In this document: positions 11,180 to 21,685 of the stretch, in pieces
Layout of the letters: each line of letters opens with the position of its first letter
How positions within the stretch are numbered: the stretch's first letter is position 1
NCBI GenBank assembly: GCA_020746105.1
Contig: CM036617.1
Coordinates: 133,451,845 to 133,515,844 of the forward strand
Length of the DNA stretch: 64,000 nucleotides
Reading direction: 5' to 3'
DNA from: Trogon surrucura
Lineage: Eukaryota; Chordata; Aves; Trogoniformes; Trogonidae
The notes under the pieces: generated by a model
The model's database searches: none
What the model was told of the DNA's origin: nothing
Seen by the model: the letters and a program-made list of their open reading frames with translations, nothing else
Translations under genes and position numbers: made by a program

Positions 11180-14100
11180 CTGCAAAGCACGAAAACCAAG
11201 TGAGTCCTGTGGAGCAGCAGAGGGCTGTGGTGTGTTTGGACGGCAGAGAAGCGGAGAGGACGTAAGAAAACCCATCAGCTCAGAGGGTGTGGTCTTGTTT
11301 TAAACCAGGCTGGGAGTCACGACTCTGTGGAAACACCTCCTCATCCTTCTGTGCTTGTTCCTCCTCCCCAGGTACAGCGTGTACAGGTCGGGAACTGGGG
11401 TTGCAGAGAAGTCATTAATGGATTAAATATGTGCAAAATGTTCTAATTTTAACTGGCACAACAAGCACTTCAGGGCTTTGACTGCGTTTGCTGGGTTTTT
11501 GCGTGTGCCACTGCAACAGGCAGAGTCAGAGCAGATTTGACACTTCACTACATCTTTACGCATCTGGACTTCACCTAACGCAGCATCAGTGCTCAGCATC
11601 ATAGGTGTGTAAATATCCCTCAAACCAAGTTTCAAAAAATAACAAACATTTACTCCATTTAATACAGGCAGGGAGATGGGCTGGGAGGTGGGGGGTGTAT
11701 TATTTTTTTATCTATGTACAGATGTTTTTCTTATTAAGGTCAAATCATAAGCATCCGCCTGTAGGTAAGTAAATATAAAACACCACAATTCTAAATATTA
11801 TACATGTTAATTAAAAAAAAATTAGATAATTCCCATTGCCCAGTGTTCTCTACCTTGATGAAGTAATTTGTTCCAGCAACCACCTGAGTTTTAAACTCCA
11901 CAGCAGTGAAGACATCAAATGTTTTCCCTTCTTTTTCTTCCAGTTGACGTTTCACCTTAAGGAAACAACAGGTTACTTAAGATTGATGTAAGATTCAAAG
12001 ATTTAGGACTTAAGACCCACATTCTCAGTGTGCCTCAGTACCCTCCATGTCACTGCTGCTGAATTCCCAGACAGCGTGCTCCCGCTTTTCCAAGTTGTTA
12101 AAAAGATTAAAATGAATAATGTTAAGGCTTTTTTTGTTAAAGCAAGCCCGGAGATCTAGACGGGCGGGCAGGCCAGGAAGGCAGTGTGATGCAGTTACCA
12201 CAGGCCGACAGCGAGTCTGGAGCCTCCATCAAGAGACCTGTGTGGGCACGCAGATGGTTTATTGAGACAAATTATTTCCTCTACTGATGTCTCAGCTTCC
12301 CTTTCCGTCCTGTGTATCTAACAGTGAATGTAAAGTGGCTCCATATCTATGTGCACAAGACTTCAGGTCTTTTTAAAGAGACGTTTGTAATACACATCGT
12401 TTTTACAACAAGGAAAAGGGCCATCTTCAGCATGAGCTCCCTTTTCAAATTCAGAACAAGTTATTGCAGGCACAGCATCACCGAACAGACATCCAAAATT
12501 CAAGCTTTGAAAGCAAACTACCCAACCCTAACGCTCAGGGACAACACTTACTTGACACTTCTTCCTGCACATCTGCTGGAAACGGTAATGTTTTCAAAGT
12601 GCAAAAATTTCCCCCCCAAAATAATGAAGCATAAAGCCTTCCGAGTTGTCATCCCAGTTTCCAGACTGTAAAACTAGTGCTCAAGAAATCGGAATAACTT
12701 GTCCAATACCACAGAGGGAGTTCAGAGGAACTCATACGAGCTGCAGCTCTTCTCTCCCAGGCCAGGCTCTCTAAAACACCATAGCGCCGCAGTAAAATTC
12801 TTGGTCAGGAAAGTGTAAGACTTCAGGCTTTGTTTACAAGGACAATACGAATTAGTCCTGGGAGTCCTTGCTGCAAGCGCAGTTCTCTGCCACTGCATCA
12901 TTACGTAGCTCTCCCTCCACTCCTGGTGCAAAGTGCCAGCCGTGATTTTTCTCATTCCAGCTACATGGCATACCTCCCCTTCTTGCTAAATTCAAGGGGA
13001 ATAAACACATTTTCTTTCCTGCCTGAATCCCACCTGCTTCCTTGGGGCAAACAAGTGCCAGTTTGCCATTGCTCAGGTGCTCTGGGTAAAGTAGGAACAG
13101 AAGCAATTCCTGCAACAGGGTCTGTTCTCCCATCTCTCCAGCACCAAGAAGGCGCACGACCAGACTCCGGTGCCTTCCCACGACAGCTGATCAGTGACCA
13201 TCCTCTCCCTGGGAGCCGAGACCATACTGCACGTCCTCTCTCAGAGGTCATACCTCTACGCTTCTTCCAGGCTACAAAGGGTAGGTCCAGCGTAAGGTAA
13301 TGGTGTCTGGATGCTTTTGTACATCTGGGTTTTTGCCATACACAAATCAAAGCGCACCCCACAACTTTGCATTCTAAGATGGAAGGAAAGGCACAGCCCC
13401 AGAAAGCACAGGGATTCAGTCCTCCCCTCCTCCCCTTCCCCCGAGTCAGAGGATCACAGAATGCATTGGGTTGGAAGGGACCATTTAAAGGTCATCTAGT
13501 CCCCAGTGGTTGAGGTGGAGCAAGAGGTTTTAGTTTCCTTCACCAGAGCCACTATTGCCAATTTTAAGCAGCAAAGGAGAGGGTGGACATCGGCATCCCA
13601 CTGACCCTATCCTGTCCCGTGCTCCTTTAGCAATCCTAGGTGGTGTGCAAGGCTGGTTTCCGAGGTTTCAAAATTATCCCGGCTCAGCACATTTTGTACT
13701 TCCACCAGGAAGCTGAACACTGGGCTCCAGAATGTGGACAGCTCAGAGCCACAGGCAGCTGCAAGCTTGTCAGGGAGTCACCGTGGCAATGACTCACCAG
13801 AGCATGTGACAAATGGGCATCCTGCTTCACTACGGGGAGCGAAAGTCCAGGGAGAAACACTCCCTGAGAGACCTGGTATCAGCCCACCCTGACAGTTCAA
13901 GTCTCGATCTGGGGGTCCTGGTGGACAAGTGCCACTGAACACGAGCCAGCTCTGTGCTCTGGTGGCACCAAAGGTAACGGTGTGCTGGGATGCCAGAGCA
14001 GGAGCCCAGCCGGAAGAGAGCGGCAAGAGATTACTGCCCTTTACTTGTTAGGGAACATTTGGAACACCATGTCCAATCTCGGCCCCCAGTACATGAAAGA

Positions 14101-16526
14101 TGCCGATAAACTCAGTGGAGGGCCACCGAGATGCCACGTGGCTAGAGCACTTGTGCTGTGAGGAGAAGAAAATGATCTTGCTCAGCCTGCAGAAGAGAAG
14201 GCTTTGAGGAAAGCTTTCCAATACCTACAAGAAATCAGGCTCTTCACTGAGGGATCGCAGAAGAATGAGACCGAATAGTCATAAATTGAAACTGGAGGCT
14301 CAGGGTGGATATGAAGAAAAACTTCTCCCCCGAGGACACTCCAGCAGTACAGCAGGTTGCCCAGAGAAACTCTGCAGTTTCCATTCTCAGAGGTTTTCAA
14401 GACCTGACTGCAGAAAGCCCTGAGCAGCCTGGTGCTGCTGAGCCCATGCTGGGGCAGGAGGTGCAATCCCTTCCCACCCCAACAACCTGTGATTCAATCA
14501 TGGGGCTGAAGATTACCACGCCCTGAACGTTCTCAGGTGTTCTGCACAGCCTGTTTGCGCACTCGCCGGGCAGTTAGAGAAAAGCAGACAGTTCACGACA
14601 CCCTGACTAACCTCTGCCAAAGGCTGACCAGGCCTCCTGGGTGGAAATCCTTGCTGTGGAGAGGCAGTTCCCATGGGACTCCTAAGCCAGACGCTGTCAG
14701 AAGGAAGCTGTCCTGCTCTGTCTCAGGCTGTACCAGCTCTGGGCCAGCAGCAGTACTTGCCAGGGCCAAGAACCTAAACAACATTCAGCCACTGCCACGA
14801 TTCTTACGAAACCATACAATGGAGGCAAGAACTGGAAAAGCAGAAGCAGGAAACCTATTTACAGCAAGTGAACTGGCAGGCTCTATCAAATCTCCACAGT
14901 CATTTAAGCAAACAAAACAATTTCAGAAGTCTACCTTGATTTAACCAAACTAGCAAACTTCTTCTCAGTGAGGGTGACGGAGCCCTGGAACAGGCTGCCC
15001 AGAGAGGTTGTGGAGTCTCCTTCTCTGGAGACATTCAAGACCTGCCTGGACACGTTCCTGTGTGGCATAGTCTAGGCATTCCTGCTCTGGCAGGGGGATT
15101 GGACTTGATGATCTTTCGAGGTCCCTTCCAATCCCTAACATTCTATGATTCTATGATTCTATGATTTCCTTCACGGTCTGCATCCAGATGAGGATATGAC
15201 TGCATGGGCAAATTTCAGTTTGGGGTTTTCTCAATTGCATTTCATTAAATAAAGCAATTTAAACCGGCAGTCAAAACAAGCTGGACAAACTTTGAAATAC
15301 CTGACGTGCTTTAAATGAAAACGCCAGGGTTTTGGTTAATTCTGTCCACTTCTGAATCCAAATGGGTTAAATTTTTATATTCTTAACCTCACCAAACCTT
15401 GCAGCCTGCTTCAGAATAGAAAGTTGGGATTTCAAACCTAGCTTTCAGTCCACGTGCCAGGTTAACTGTGTTTCTGCGCTATCTTTAACATGACATGCAG
15501 GCCTTTTCAGGTCAAAACAATAGTAGCGACGCTCTCGGTGATTCTCGATAATGTGCTCATGACGGCAAACTCAGGCTGGAGTTTAGGAGATGCACATCCT
15601 TTTTTATTTTAAAAAAAAAAGAAAAGACAAATGCAGAATCAGAGGATTCTACAAGGTAAGCACTAATCTCAAATACTGCTGTGCTCTGGGCGCTCTGTAC
15701 GCGTTTAGAAACTGCTACAGGCTGGGGAACAAATCTGGACAACGACAAAGTGTCTAAAACGCTGCAGCTCATCCTCTGTCTCTCTCCCCTGGCTTGACAC
15801 ACCCTCGACGATAAAACCAAACAGTGGAGGGAACCTGAGCTCCTGCGGCTGGGCTGAAAGACGACTGTGTGTGCTTTGAAAGGAGAACTTAGCTGTACAC
15901 TGGGGTTTGTAGAGCAAAAGCGTGAGTTCCATGAACCTGCACAGGGATCGAAGCTGCTGTGAGCAGCAGGAGCATCTGGAGGTGGCAGCGGCCAGAGCTC
16001 ACGTCTGCACCGGGAAACAGCTGGAACCGCCCCCTCAAAAAAAACCAACCCCAAAAACCAACCAAGGCTACAAAGTTTAGAGTACAAGGCTACAAGGCTG
16101 AGACTTTACAAGGGCCATCTGAAGGAGCTCCTTGCCCAGCTGAAGAAAAGGCACCTTGTGGAGCTGGAGCGCGCAGGGGCTGGCCGCCCGCCCCGCCCGG
16201 CCCGGCCCCGCCGCGGCCCAGATGGGAGCCGGGGCCGCCCCCCCTGCCCCCGGCCCCGCTCCCAGCCCTTCCGAACCCCCCAGCTCGCCCCGCCGGGGCT
16301 CAGCCCGGCCGCGCCAGGCCCAGCCAGGCGCCGGGAAGGCTCCGCAGAGGAAAGGCCTCCCCGCATCCAGCCCCGCGGAGCTGCCCGAGCACGCCCGAGG
16401 AGCGGCGGCTGCCGGCCCGAGCCGCCGGGCTCACACCGCGGATCCTGCCCTCCCCGTCACCTCGTCCGCCATCCGCTGCGTCTCCTCGGTGGCGGGCCGG
16501 GCCGCCGAGGTGCCCCCGCACAACAT
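11051..16526 (-). CDS. CSTB: Cystatin-B-like (stefin) cysteine protease inhibitor, three exons
   Basis: It encodes a 98-residue stefin, the standard family length, with no signal peptide, so a cytosolic or nuclear inhibitor of papain-like proteases such as cathepsins B, H and L. All three protease-contacting elements are present: N-terminal GG (residues 4-5, in [15 protein letters not shown]), the QVVAG loop (46-50) and the Leu73-Pro74 hairpin (RSLPHED). Exons are 16526-16461, 11955-11854 and 11179-11051, all phase 0 with GT-AG borders. Exon 1 lies in a CpG island. Exon 3 lies inside arm 1 of the inverted repeat, and a second intact exon 3 sits in arm 2 on the other strand. A candidate AATAAA is at 10398-10393. 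The MLCGG start favours CSTB over CSTA. A full-length ERV lies about 0.5 kb upstream. Confidence 0.88.
11854..11955 (-). CDS. CSTB: Cystatin-B-like exon 2
   Basis: It encodes 34 residues, [11 protein letters not shown] through [11 protein letters not shown], between an AAG acceptor and a GTAGAG donor. It carries the QVVAG papain-binding loop. It is unique in the window, lying just outside arm 1. Confidence 0.92.
13449..13505 (-). mobile_element. CR1 3' tail fragment
   Basis: GGATCACAGAATG followed by GGGTTGGAAGGGACC is the reverse complement of the CR1 3' end. Confidence 0.75.
13800..14510 (+). mobile_element. Old CR1 LINE 3' fragment
   Basis: Diverged CR1 ORF2 3' region. GATCTGGGGGTCCTGGTGGA, the GAGCCAGCTCTGTGCTCTGG stretch, the AGAAGAGAAGGCTTTGAG stretch and a CAACCTGTGATTC tail occur in the usual CR1 order. 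Confidence 0.75.
14955..15163 (+). mobile_element. CR1 3' end, 5'-truncated
   Basis: GAACAGGCTGCCCAGAGAGG through CATTCTATGATTCTATGATT. This is a typical 5'-truncated CR1 with an intact tail repeat, so younger than the fragment at 13800. Confidence 0.9.
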
Positions 16527-16800
16527 GCTGACGCCGCCGCTGCCGGCCGCCCCGCTCCGCCGCTCCCTCCCGGGCGGGGCCGGGCCTGCCGGCGGGGCGG
16601 GGCCGGGGCGGCAGCGCCTCGAAAGGCGCCTTTGGATCTCCCGAGCCCCGCTCAGCGTCCCGGAGGGGGCGGGAGTTCCGCGGCCTGCGCTGTGCTGCGA
16701 GGCAGTCCCGCTGCCCCCAGCCGCAGCGCGTTCGCTTTGCCCGTGGGTCTCCTCTGTGACACGTTCGCTTTGGTGGCGTGAAAAGTTCCCCTCTCCGGGG
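16150..16800. promoter_or_regulatory. CpG island over cystatin-B-like exon 1
   Basis: Very GC- and CpG-rich, with several GGCGGGGC-type Sp1 boxes around the minus-strand start codon at 16526. It probably holds the TSS, about 16550-16750. No clear TATA box is seen. Confidence 0.65.
16461..16526 (-). CDS. CSTB: Cystatin-B-like exon 1
   Basis: It encodes 22 residues, from MLCGG to MADE, and ends at GAG|GTGACGG. The first ATG of the open frame is used, and the Gly pair needed for the N-terminal trunk follows at once. Confidence 0.87.
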
Positions 16801-16811
16801 CTCCCTCCTCT

Positions 16812-16985
16812 GCCACGTTGGCAGAGTCGCAGAACGGTTTGGGTCGGAAGGGACCTTGAAGCCCGTCTGGTTCCAAGCCCTGCCGTGGGCAGGGACACCT
16901 CCCGCCGGCCCAGGCTGCTCCAAGCCCCGTCCAGCCCGGCCTTGGGCACCTCCAGGCAGGGGCTGCCACCGCTTCGTTGCTGCCT
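16812..16985 (-). mobile_element. CR1 3' end fragment
   Basis: GTCGGAAGGGACCTTGAAGC, then GTGGGCAGGGACACCTCC, then CAGGCTGCTCCAAGCC. This is CR1 tail sequence in reverse, between the CpG island and the ERV. Confidence 0.85.
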
Positions 16986-17022
16986 CTCCCAGGCTGGTGT
17001 TGCTGTGGCAAACCGAAGGCTG

Positions 17023-17026
17023 CGGT
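17023..17026. repeat. ERV target-site duplication, left (CGGT)
   Basis: CGGT precedes the TG of the 5' LTR and recurs after the CA of the 3' LTR (24341-24344). A 4-bp duplication is usual for gamma-type integrases. Confidence 0.85.
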
Positions 17027-17557
17027 TGTAATAGAGGCTGCACAATGTTTGTTCATGAAAGCTACCTGATAAGGAAGTGATAAATCTCGTGGAATGCTAG
17101 GGAGTGATAGACCTTGTAGAATGCTAGGGAGTGACAGACCTTGTGGAATGCTACAGTGTGTGAGGGTGCAAACTGCAGTATCTGGCCAAAGAACTTATCC
17201 AAATAGGGGGGAGGGAAGGGGAATTTTACGACTATAAGAACTAATTAGCAGGCCACCTGATGAAGATGATGAGCCTTCCTCTTCAACGACCACCAGGAGG
17301 AAGAAAAAGACCCCCTAGCAACAACAGAAGCATGCGCAGACTACCAGTAACGACGTGGTACCCGGAAATACCACCTAGAGCTTATAGACTATAAAAATCA
17401 CGGTCTCGTCGCTAACGGTTGCGAGCCGTTGGAGGTGCTGAGGCCCCCGGCCGCCCAGCGCTGTTTTGCTTATCACTGCTTGCTGATTATCTTAATTGGT
17501 AATAAAAACTTTGACTATGGTCTCAACCCGGAGTTTGAGTCCCGTCAATTTATAACA
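17027..17557 (+). repeat. 5' LTR
   Basis: Begins TGTAATAGAGG and ends TTTATAACA. Contains a ~33-bp tandem motif (GGAATGCTAGGGAGTGATAG type), a TATAAAA at 17390-17396 and an AATAAA at 17501-17506. A small hairpin (AACGG/CCGTT, 17414-17430) sits where the cap site should fall. Confidence 0.93.
17390..17396 (+). promoter_or_regulatory. LTR TATA box
   Basis: TATAAAA in the 5' LTR. It puts the expected start of transcription near 17415-17422 and the R/U5 region after it. Confidence 0.7.
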
Positions 17558-17561
17558 ATTT

Positions 17562-17579
17562 TGGTGCCGTGACTCGGGT
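17562..17579 (+). promoter_or_regulatory. Primer binding site, tRNA-His type
   Basis: TGGTGCCGTGACTCGGGT, four bases after the LTR end, is complementary to the 3' end of tRNA-His with one apparent mismatch near its end. Confidence 0.75.
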
Positions 17580-17940
17580 AGAGGCACTTCGGTGAGAACC
17601 TTCACTCAGGGGAGGCGCCCCACTGCTTTAAGTGGCCTCTGTTTAAAGGCATCCACTGAATCCTTCACCGACGAACCTTCTAAATTAGTGATAAGCAAAA
17701 GAAAACCGGTGACCCTGTAAACTTTGTGCACGAAGATCCGAACGAAGACGCAAGGATGCGTGAGTATAGGCCGGTTATCCGTTCGGTTGGGGTGGGTTTC
17801 CTGAGGTGTGCTGAACGAGACGTCCAATTGCGGACGAAGCAAGTGCGGACCCTCCAGTAGTGCAGTTCTCGTAGCCCGCGAGGGAGCGAGTCACGACCGA
17901 GGGGAAGCGTGTGTGTGTGCGTGTGAAGGCACCTCGGAAG

Positions 17941-18426
17941 ATGGGTCAGAGGAAAAGCAAGCCTTCTGACTCCATGGGTGGGGAACCACAGGGTAGGCTT
18001 CCCCGGATACCCTCAGACAGTCTGCTGGGGTTAATGATTAAATATTGGAATGATTATCCTTTTAGGAAGGGTAAGAGCAAAGTAAAAATGATCTATTATT
18101 GTATGGAGGTCTGGGGAGGAAAAGAAATTCGCAGAGATTACCTATATTGGCCAGTATTTGGCTCCTTTGAGGATTGGATCTGCCAGGCTTTAAATATTTA
18201 TGTGAACTTTAAAGAACCATTCAGCCTGGAAGAAAGTAAATACGCATCTCTGTGGATAGGGTCAGAGACGCGGGTGAATTTATACCCTCTTAAAGAAAAA
18301 GGGGGGCAGGAGCGAAAGAAAAGTAGATGCACGGAAGAAATCCGGGTAACCCCCCCCCACCGTATGTGCCACCTCCGCCACCGCCAGTCCCCAATCCCTC
18401 ACCACAACCAACTGCCCCTCCCGTGA
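17941..18426 (+). pseudogene. gag: ERV gag, matrix part
   Basis: The frame opens with MGQRKSK, a myristoylation-type N terminus, and continues with matrix-like sequence (MIKYWNDYPF, WGGKEIRRDYLYWPVFGSF). It leaves the gag frame around a run of nine Cs (18350-18358) just before the late-domain motif, so matrix is not joined in frame to capsid here. An in-frame upstream extension exists, but the MGQ start is the natural one. Confidence 0.8.
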
Positions 18427-18914
18427 ACCCAGACAGCGGTTCAGATTCAGATAGTGACCAGAACAATAGGCGTCTGACCAGAAGCCAGACACGAAGCCAG
18501 CAACGGCAAGGGAACAGTTTATATCCTCTTAGAGAAACTTTGATGGGAGGTCCACAGGCAGGGATGGGATATGTGGCAGTCCCCCTCAACTCAGGCGATG
18601 TCCGAGATTTTAAGGATGAAGTGGGGAATTTGTTAGAAGATCCTCTTGGGGTTGTGAAAAGGGTGGATCAGTTTTTAGGTCCTAACGTCTACACCTGGGA
18701 AGAGTTATGGTCCGTCCTGAGCATTTTGCTCACACCAGAAGAAAGGGGAATGCTGAGGGCAGGTATGCGGATTTGGGATGAAATACTGTATGTAAATCTT
18801 TTCTTTACACTCAAAAATGATTTAAAATCCAGGAAGGACTGTGGGTTAACGGTTCAAGATAGCAATGTTTTGGTGTTAAAAGCAGAAAATGACATGGTGG
18901 TGTTCGTCATGTAG
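18327..18914 (+). pseudogene. gag: ERV gag, late domain and N-terminal capsid
   Basis: This frame carries a PPPPYVPPPPPP late-domain motif for budding, an acidic serine linker and the capsid start (YPLRE, then VPLNSGDVRDFKDE). That order is typical of gamma-type gag. It is open for 195 residues and then ends; the rest of capsid is degraded. Relative to the matrix frame it is shifted within the overlap that holds the C-run. Confidence 0.82.
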
Positions 18915-19319
18915 CATTGGTAGGCAATGCAACAAATGTAAAAAGAAATGTGAGAAAGAAGGAGTAGAGGATGTTGATATGTTGGCTGGACTGAGGAGGA
19001 ATAAGTAGGAAGCGGCTGCAGGGGATGAAAGGGGGGGCGAGTGGAGGACAGAGAGAAAGAAGGAACAGTGATACGGAGAGCTGTGGTGAGAGAGAAAAGT
19101 TTACAAGCCCCTCTCAGACAGGCGGCAGGAGGGTTTGGAAACTGGTTTAGTTAAAGGTGCTGTTTTCGGTATCCGGTTTAAAGACTTGGAAAGATAGCAG
19201 GCACGTGTAGGGAGGACCCTGAATGGGTACTGAAGGTTACGGAATGTCTGGAATGACAATGTCTCAGTTGATTGAGATAGCATATATAATTTATAGTAAC
19301 AGGGAGAAGGCTGGAAAGA

Positions 19320-19366
19320 AAAAAAAAAAAAAAGAAAAGAAAAAAAAAAGGAAAAAAAAAAAGGGA
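19320..19366. repeat. A-rich tract inside the ERV
   Basis: A nearly pure run of A with scattered G, between the gag remnant and the first nucleocapsid remnant. It may mark a non-homologous junction made during reverse transcription. Confidence 0.7.
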
Positions 19367-19439
19367 AATGAAAACAAACAAATGTGCAGCAATACTGGCA
19401 GCTGCAATAGCCTGGGAAGTCATAAAATCAGAGGACAGG

Positions 19440-19765
19440 GCTATTAGGCCTCAGGGCGGGGTAGGTAGGGGACTTCCTAGGAGAGCATTAAGGGTTGGAA
19501 TATCATTGAGAAAAAGATGGGTGTGCTTTTTGTAAAAAGCAGCACTGGAGGACGGAATACTCACAATTCAGTCGGTGGGGTTTGAAAGAATACTGAAGTA
19601 CGATGTTAGATACAGACTGTGTGAGATAAGAGGATGAATCTGAATCCTCAGCACAACCCCTGGTAATAGTAAAGTTGAAGAATGAGCAGTACTTGACTTA
19701 AAGGATGCTTTCTGGGAATGTCCGTTTACAGAGGATAGTAAACTTTTTCTTTTTTTTTTTGTATT
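19440..19765 (+). pseudogene. ERV nucleocapsid remnant 1 and RT scrap
   Basis: At about 19494-19570 a degraded CCHC-type knuckle can be read. It is followed near 19690-19765 by an RT block reading LDLKDAFWECPF, equivalent to the LDLKDAFF-type motif of gamma RT. Stops and shifts occur throughout. Confidence 0.6.
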
Positions 19766-20069
19766 TTAATGGGAACAAGAGGAAAAAGGGAGAATAGTAA
19801 AACAACAATTGATATGAACGGTCCTTGAGCAGGGATCCACAGGTTCTGTTTGGGCAAGCTTTGCAAGAGAATGCAAATTTACTCCGCCTCCATAGATTAG
19901 GTTACTGCAGTCTGTGGAGGGGGGGGAGCACAACTTTAACGTGTTAAGTGTGCTTGGAAAATGCATAACAACAGAAAGAAAGTGGAGGAGGAAAGCAGAG
20001 GAAGAAAAACTCTGATACCAGCTGCTGGCAGTGGCTGTAGCGCAGCAAAATAACAGGGCTGGAGGAGGG

Positions 20070-20220
20070 TGTTCTCAGGCTCTGAGAGGCGGGCAAGGTC
20101 CTGGTGGAATGCCAAGGGCCAGAATGCTGTTAGAAAAAGATCAGTGTGTCTTTTGCAAAGAGAAGAGGCACTGAAAAAGAGAATGCTTGCAACCAAATCA
20201 GCAGTGATTTGAAGGAATTC
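20070..20220 (+). pseudogene. ERV nucleocapsid remnant 2
   Basis: It reads LEKDQCVFCKEK, then a His and a Cys in zinc-knuckle spacing, interrupted by a stop. Sequence around it (AGGGCCAGAATGCTGTTAG) parallels the first remnant about 0.6 kb upstream, so the gag 3' end is present twice. Confidence 0.6.
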
Positions 20221-20289
20221 TGGGGTCAAACATATAACGTGATGGTGGTGGGTTCAGACTGAGGGAAACCGAGGGTTATGAACTGGAAC

Positions 20290-20430
20290 CTTCCCCGACA
20301 AAGCCCCTGGTTATAATAAGGTTGGGGAATGAGAAAATAAATTTTCTAGTAGATACAGGGGTTACTTATTTAGTATTAAACACATGTAAAGGTAATTCTA
20401 GTAAGCAAACTGAGTCAATTATTGGTGCCA
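20290..20430 (+). pseudogene. pro: ERV protease fragment
   Basis: It contains FLVDTGVTYLVLN, the retroviral aspartic protease active-site region with the DTG triad intact. The flap region beyond is disrupted, and the frame changes before 20500. Confidence 0.75.
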
Positions 20431-20719
20431 CAGGGCAAAGAGAAAAGCCAGCCGGTTTCTGGTTTTCTTTAACTGGCAAAGGGGGTTGCCCCATCAATTC
20501 CTACCAGACTGCCCTGTGTCGCTGTTGGAAAAAGGAAGAATTCAAGTTCATATTCTTGAAAATAAAGGTCTGGATGCCCAAGTTCTTACGTTACAGATGG
20601 AAGCTGTGCCGCAGGAAGTACTAGAGAGAGTAGAAAACACCGTAATAATTCTGGTTTGGGCCTCAGAAACACCAGGAAGATCTTGAGCAGCGGAACTGGT
20701 AACCACCCAACTGAAGCCA

Positions 20720-20925
20720 GATGCCAGACTGGTAAGGTGGTAGATACTTTTTCAGGCTGGCCAGAGGCTTTTCCTTGTTGCACCAATAAAGTAAGAGAGG
20801 TATCAAAAACATTACTTGGAGAAATAGTACCAAGGCTTGGGGTGCCTATAGGACTATCTTTGGATATGGGCCCCACATTTCATAGCAGAAAGAACTCAGA
20901 ATATTTTAACACTAATTTCAGATAA
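20720..20925 (+). pseudogene. ERV integrase core fragment
   Basis: It contains VVDTFSGWPEAFPC with the first catalytic Asp, then LGVPIGLSLDMGPTF with the second. The frame stops before the catalytic Glu region, and the zinc-binding N terminus is absent. RT and RNase H, which should precede it, are deleted. Confidence 0.8.
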
Positions 20926-21392
20926 CGGAAGCAGGAGTCTGGATGAGGAAAATATTAAATACTCTAGAGCTGATAAAGAATTAATAGAACAAATGAGAGG
21001 GCAGATTCCCTCCAAAGGATGGGCACACATGAGCAATGGCAGAATTAGGGAGAACTGTCAAAGAGCACAATAAGGCACATTGAGGGGCGTACTCTCTGTA
21101 TACATTTTTAAATCAGAAATGAGTAGGGATAAATTTATATGTTACAATTCGACAAGTGACTCAGCGATGGGAAAGGTAACTGAGTGCAATTAAGAGGAAT
21201 GCACCAGGGGACCACTGTCAAATTGATTTTTCTGAACTTCCAAGAAAAAGGGGGATACAGCAATCAAAGTTGGGGAACATACCTCACCATACTAACGTGA
21301 AGAAACTATCAAAACAATTTGTTCTAGCTGACCACGGACATATTTTTTTTTTTTTTTTTGTGTGGACTATTTAATAGTTCATCTAGAGTGTT

Positions 21393-21602
21393 GTGAGCAA
21401 CATGCAAGCAATTGCTGTGACTTCTCCTGACGGAGTAAAACAAGTTGGGTTTGTGAAACAGGCCAAGAGTGTAGCCATTAGCATTATATGGATTATAACT
21501 CTTGCTTCTTTATTTTCTTTCCTCCCCCTCTATAACAGAGTTAAGTTTCGGAGTGGAAAAATTAGTGGGCATAGATACAGAATTGTAAGAGATTTATTTT
21601 AA
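21393..21602 (+). other. Unassigned 69-residue frame in ERV
   Basis: An open frame after the integrase remnant with one hydrophobic segment (AISIIWIITLASLFSFLPLY). I do not recognise it. It may be pol or env remnant sequence or a further small membrane protein. Confidence 0.3.
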
Positions 21603-21685
21603 CATTGGCCTTATTAAGTATATTAACTAAAACATTTATTATGTATAAGGAATTAGCAACGTGACTAGTTCTTGTTTATTTACTC

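Larger units (their letters stand above)
5350..11350 (+). repeat. Arm 1 of a ~6 kb inverted duplication
   Basis: This segment is repeated in reverse complement at about 29505-35630. Matching landmarks in mirror order are a TA/TG microsatellite (6211 and 34770), a broken stefin exon 2 (7500 and 33400), stefin exon 3 (8894 and 31979), an old CR1 piece (9530-10205 and 30668-31345) and cystatin-B exon 3 (11179 and 29694). Long stretches are identical; others differ by a few percent. Homology fades near 5350 and 11345. Boundaries were set by eye and may be off by tens of bases. Confidence 0.93.
11956..16460 (-). other. Cystatin-B-like intron 1
   Basis: It holds CR1 fragments (13449-13505, 13800-14510, 14955-15163) and otherwise unique-looking sequence. 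No other exon was recognised on either strand. Confidence 0.6.

Noticed and set aside
16158..17045. Several long GC-rich frames (up to 291 codons) over the cystatin-B CpG island
   Set aside because: They are composition-driven and cross the CR1 fragment and the start of the ERV LTR; only the 22-codon exon 1 is supported.
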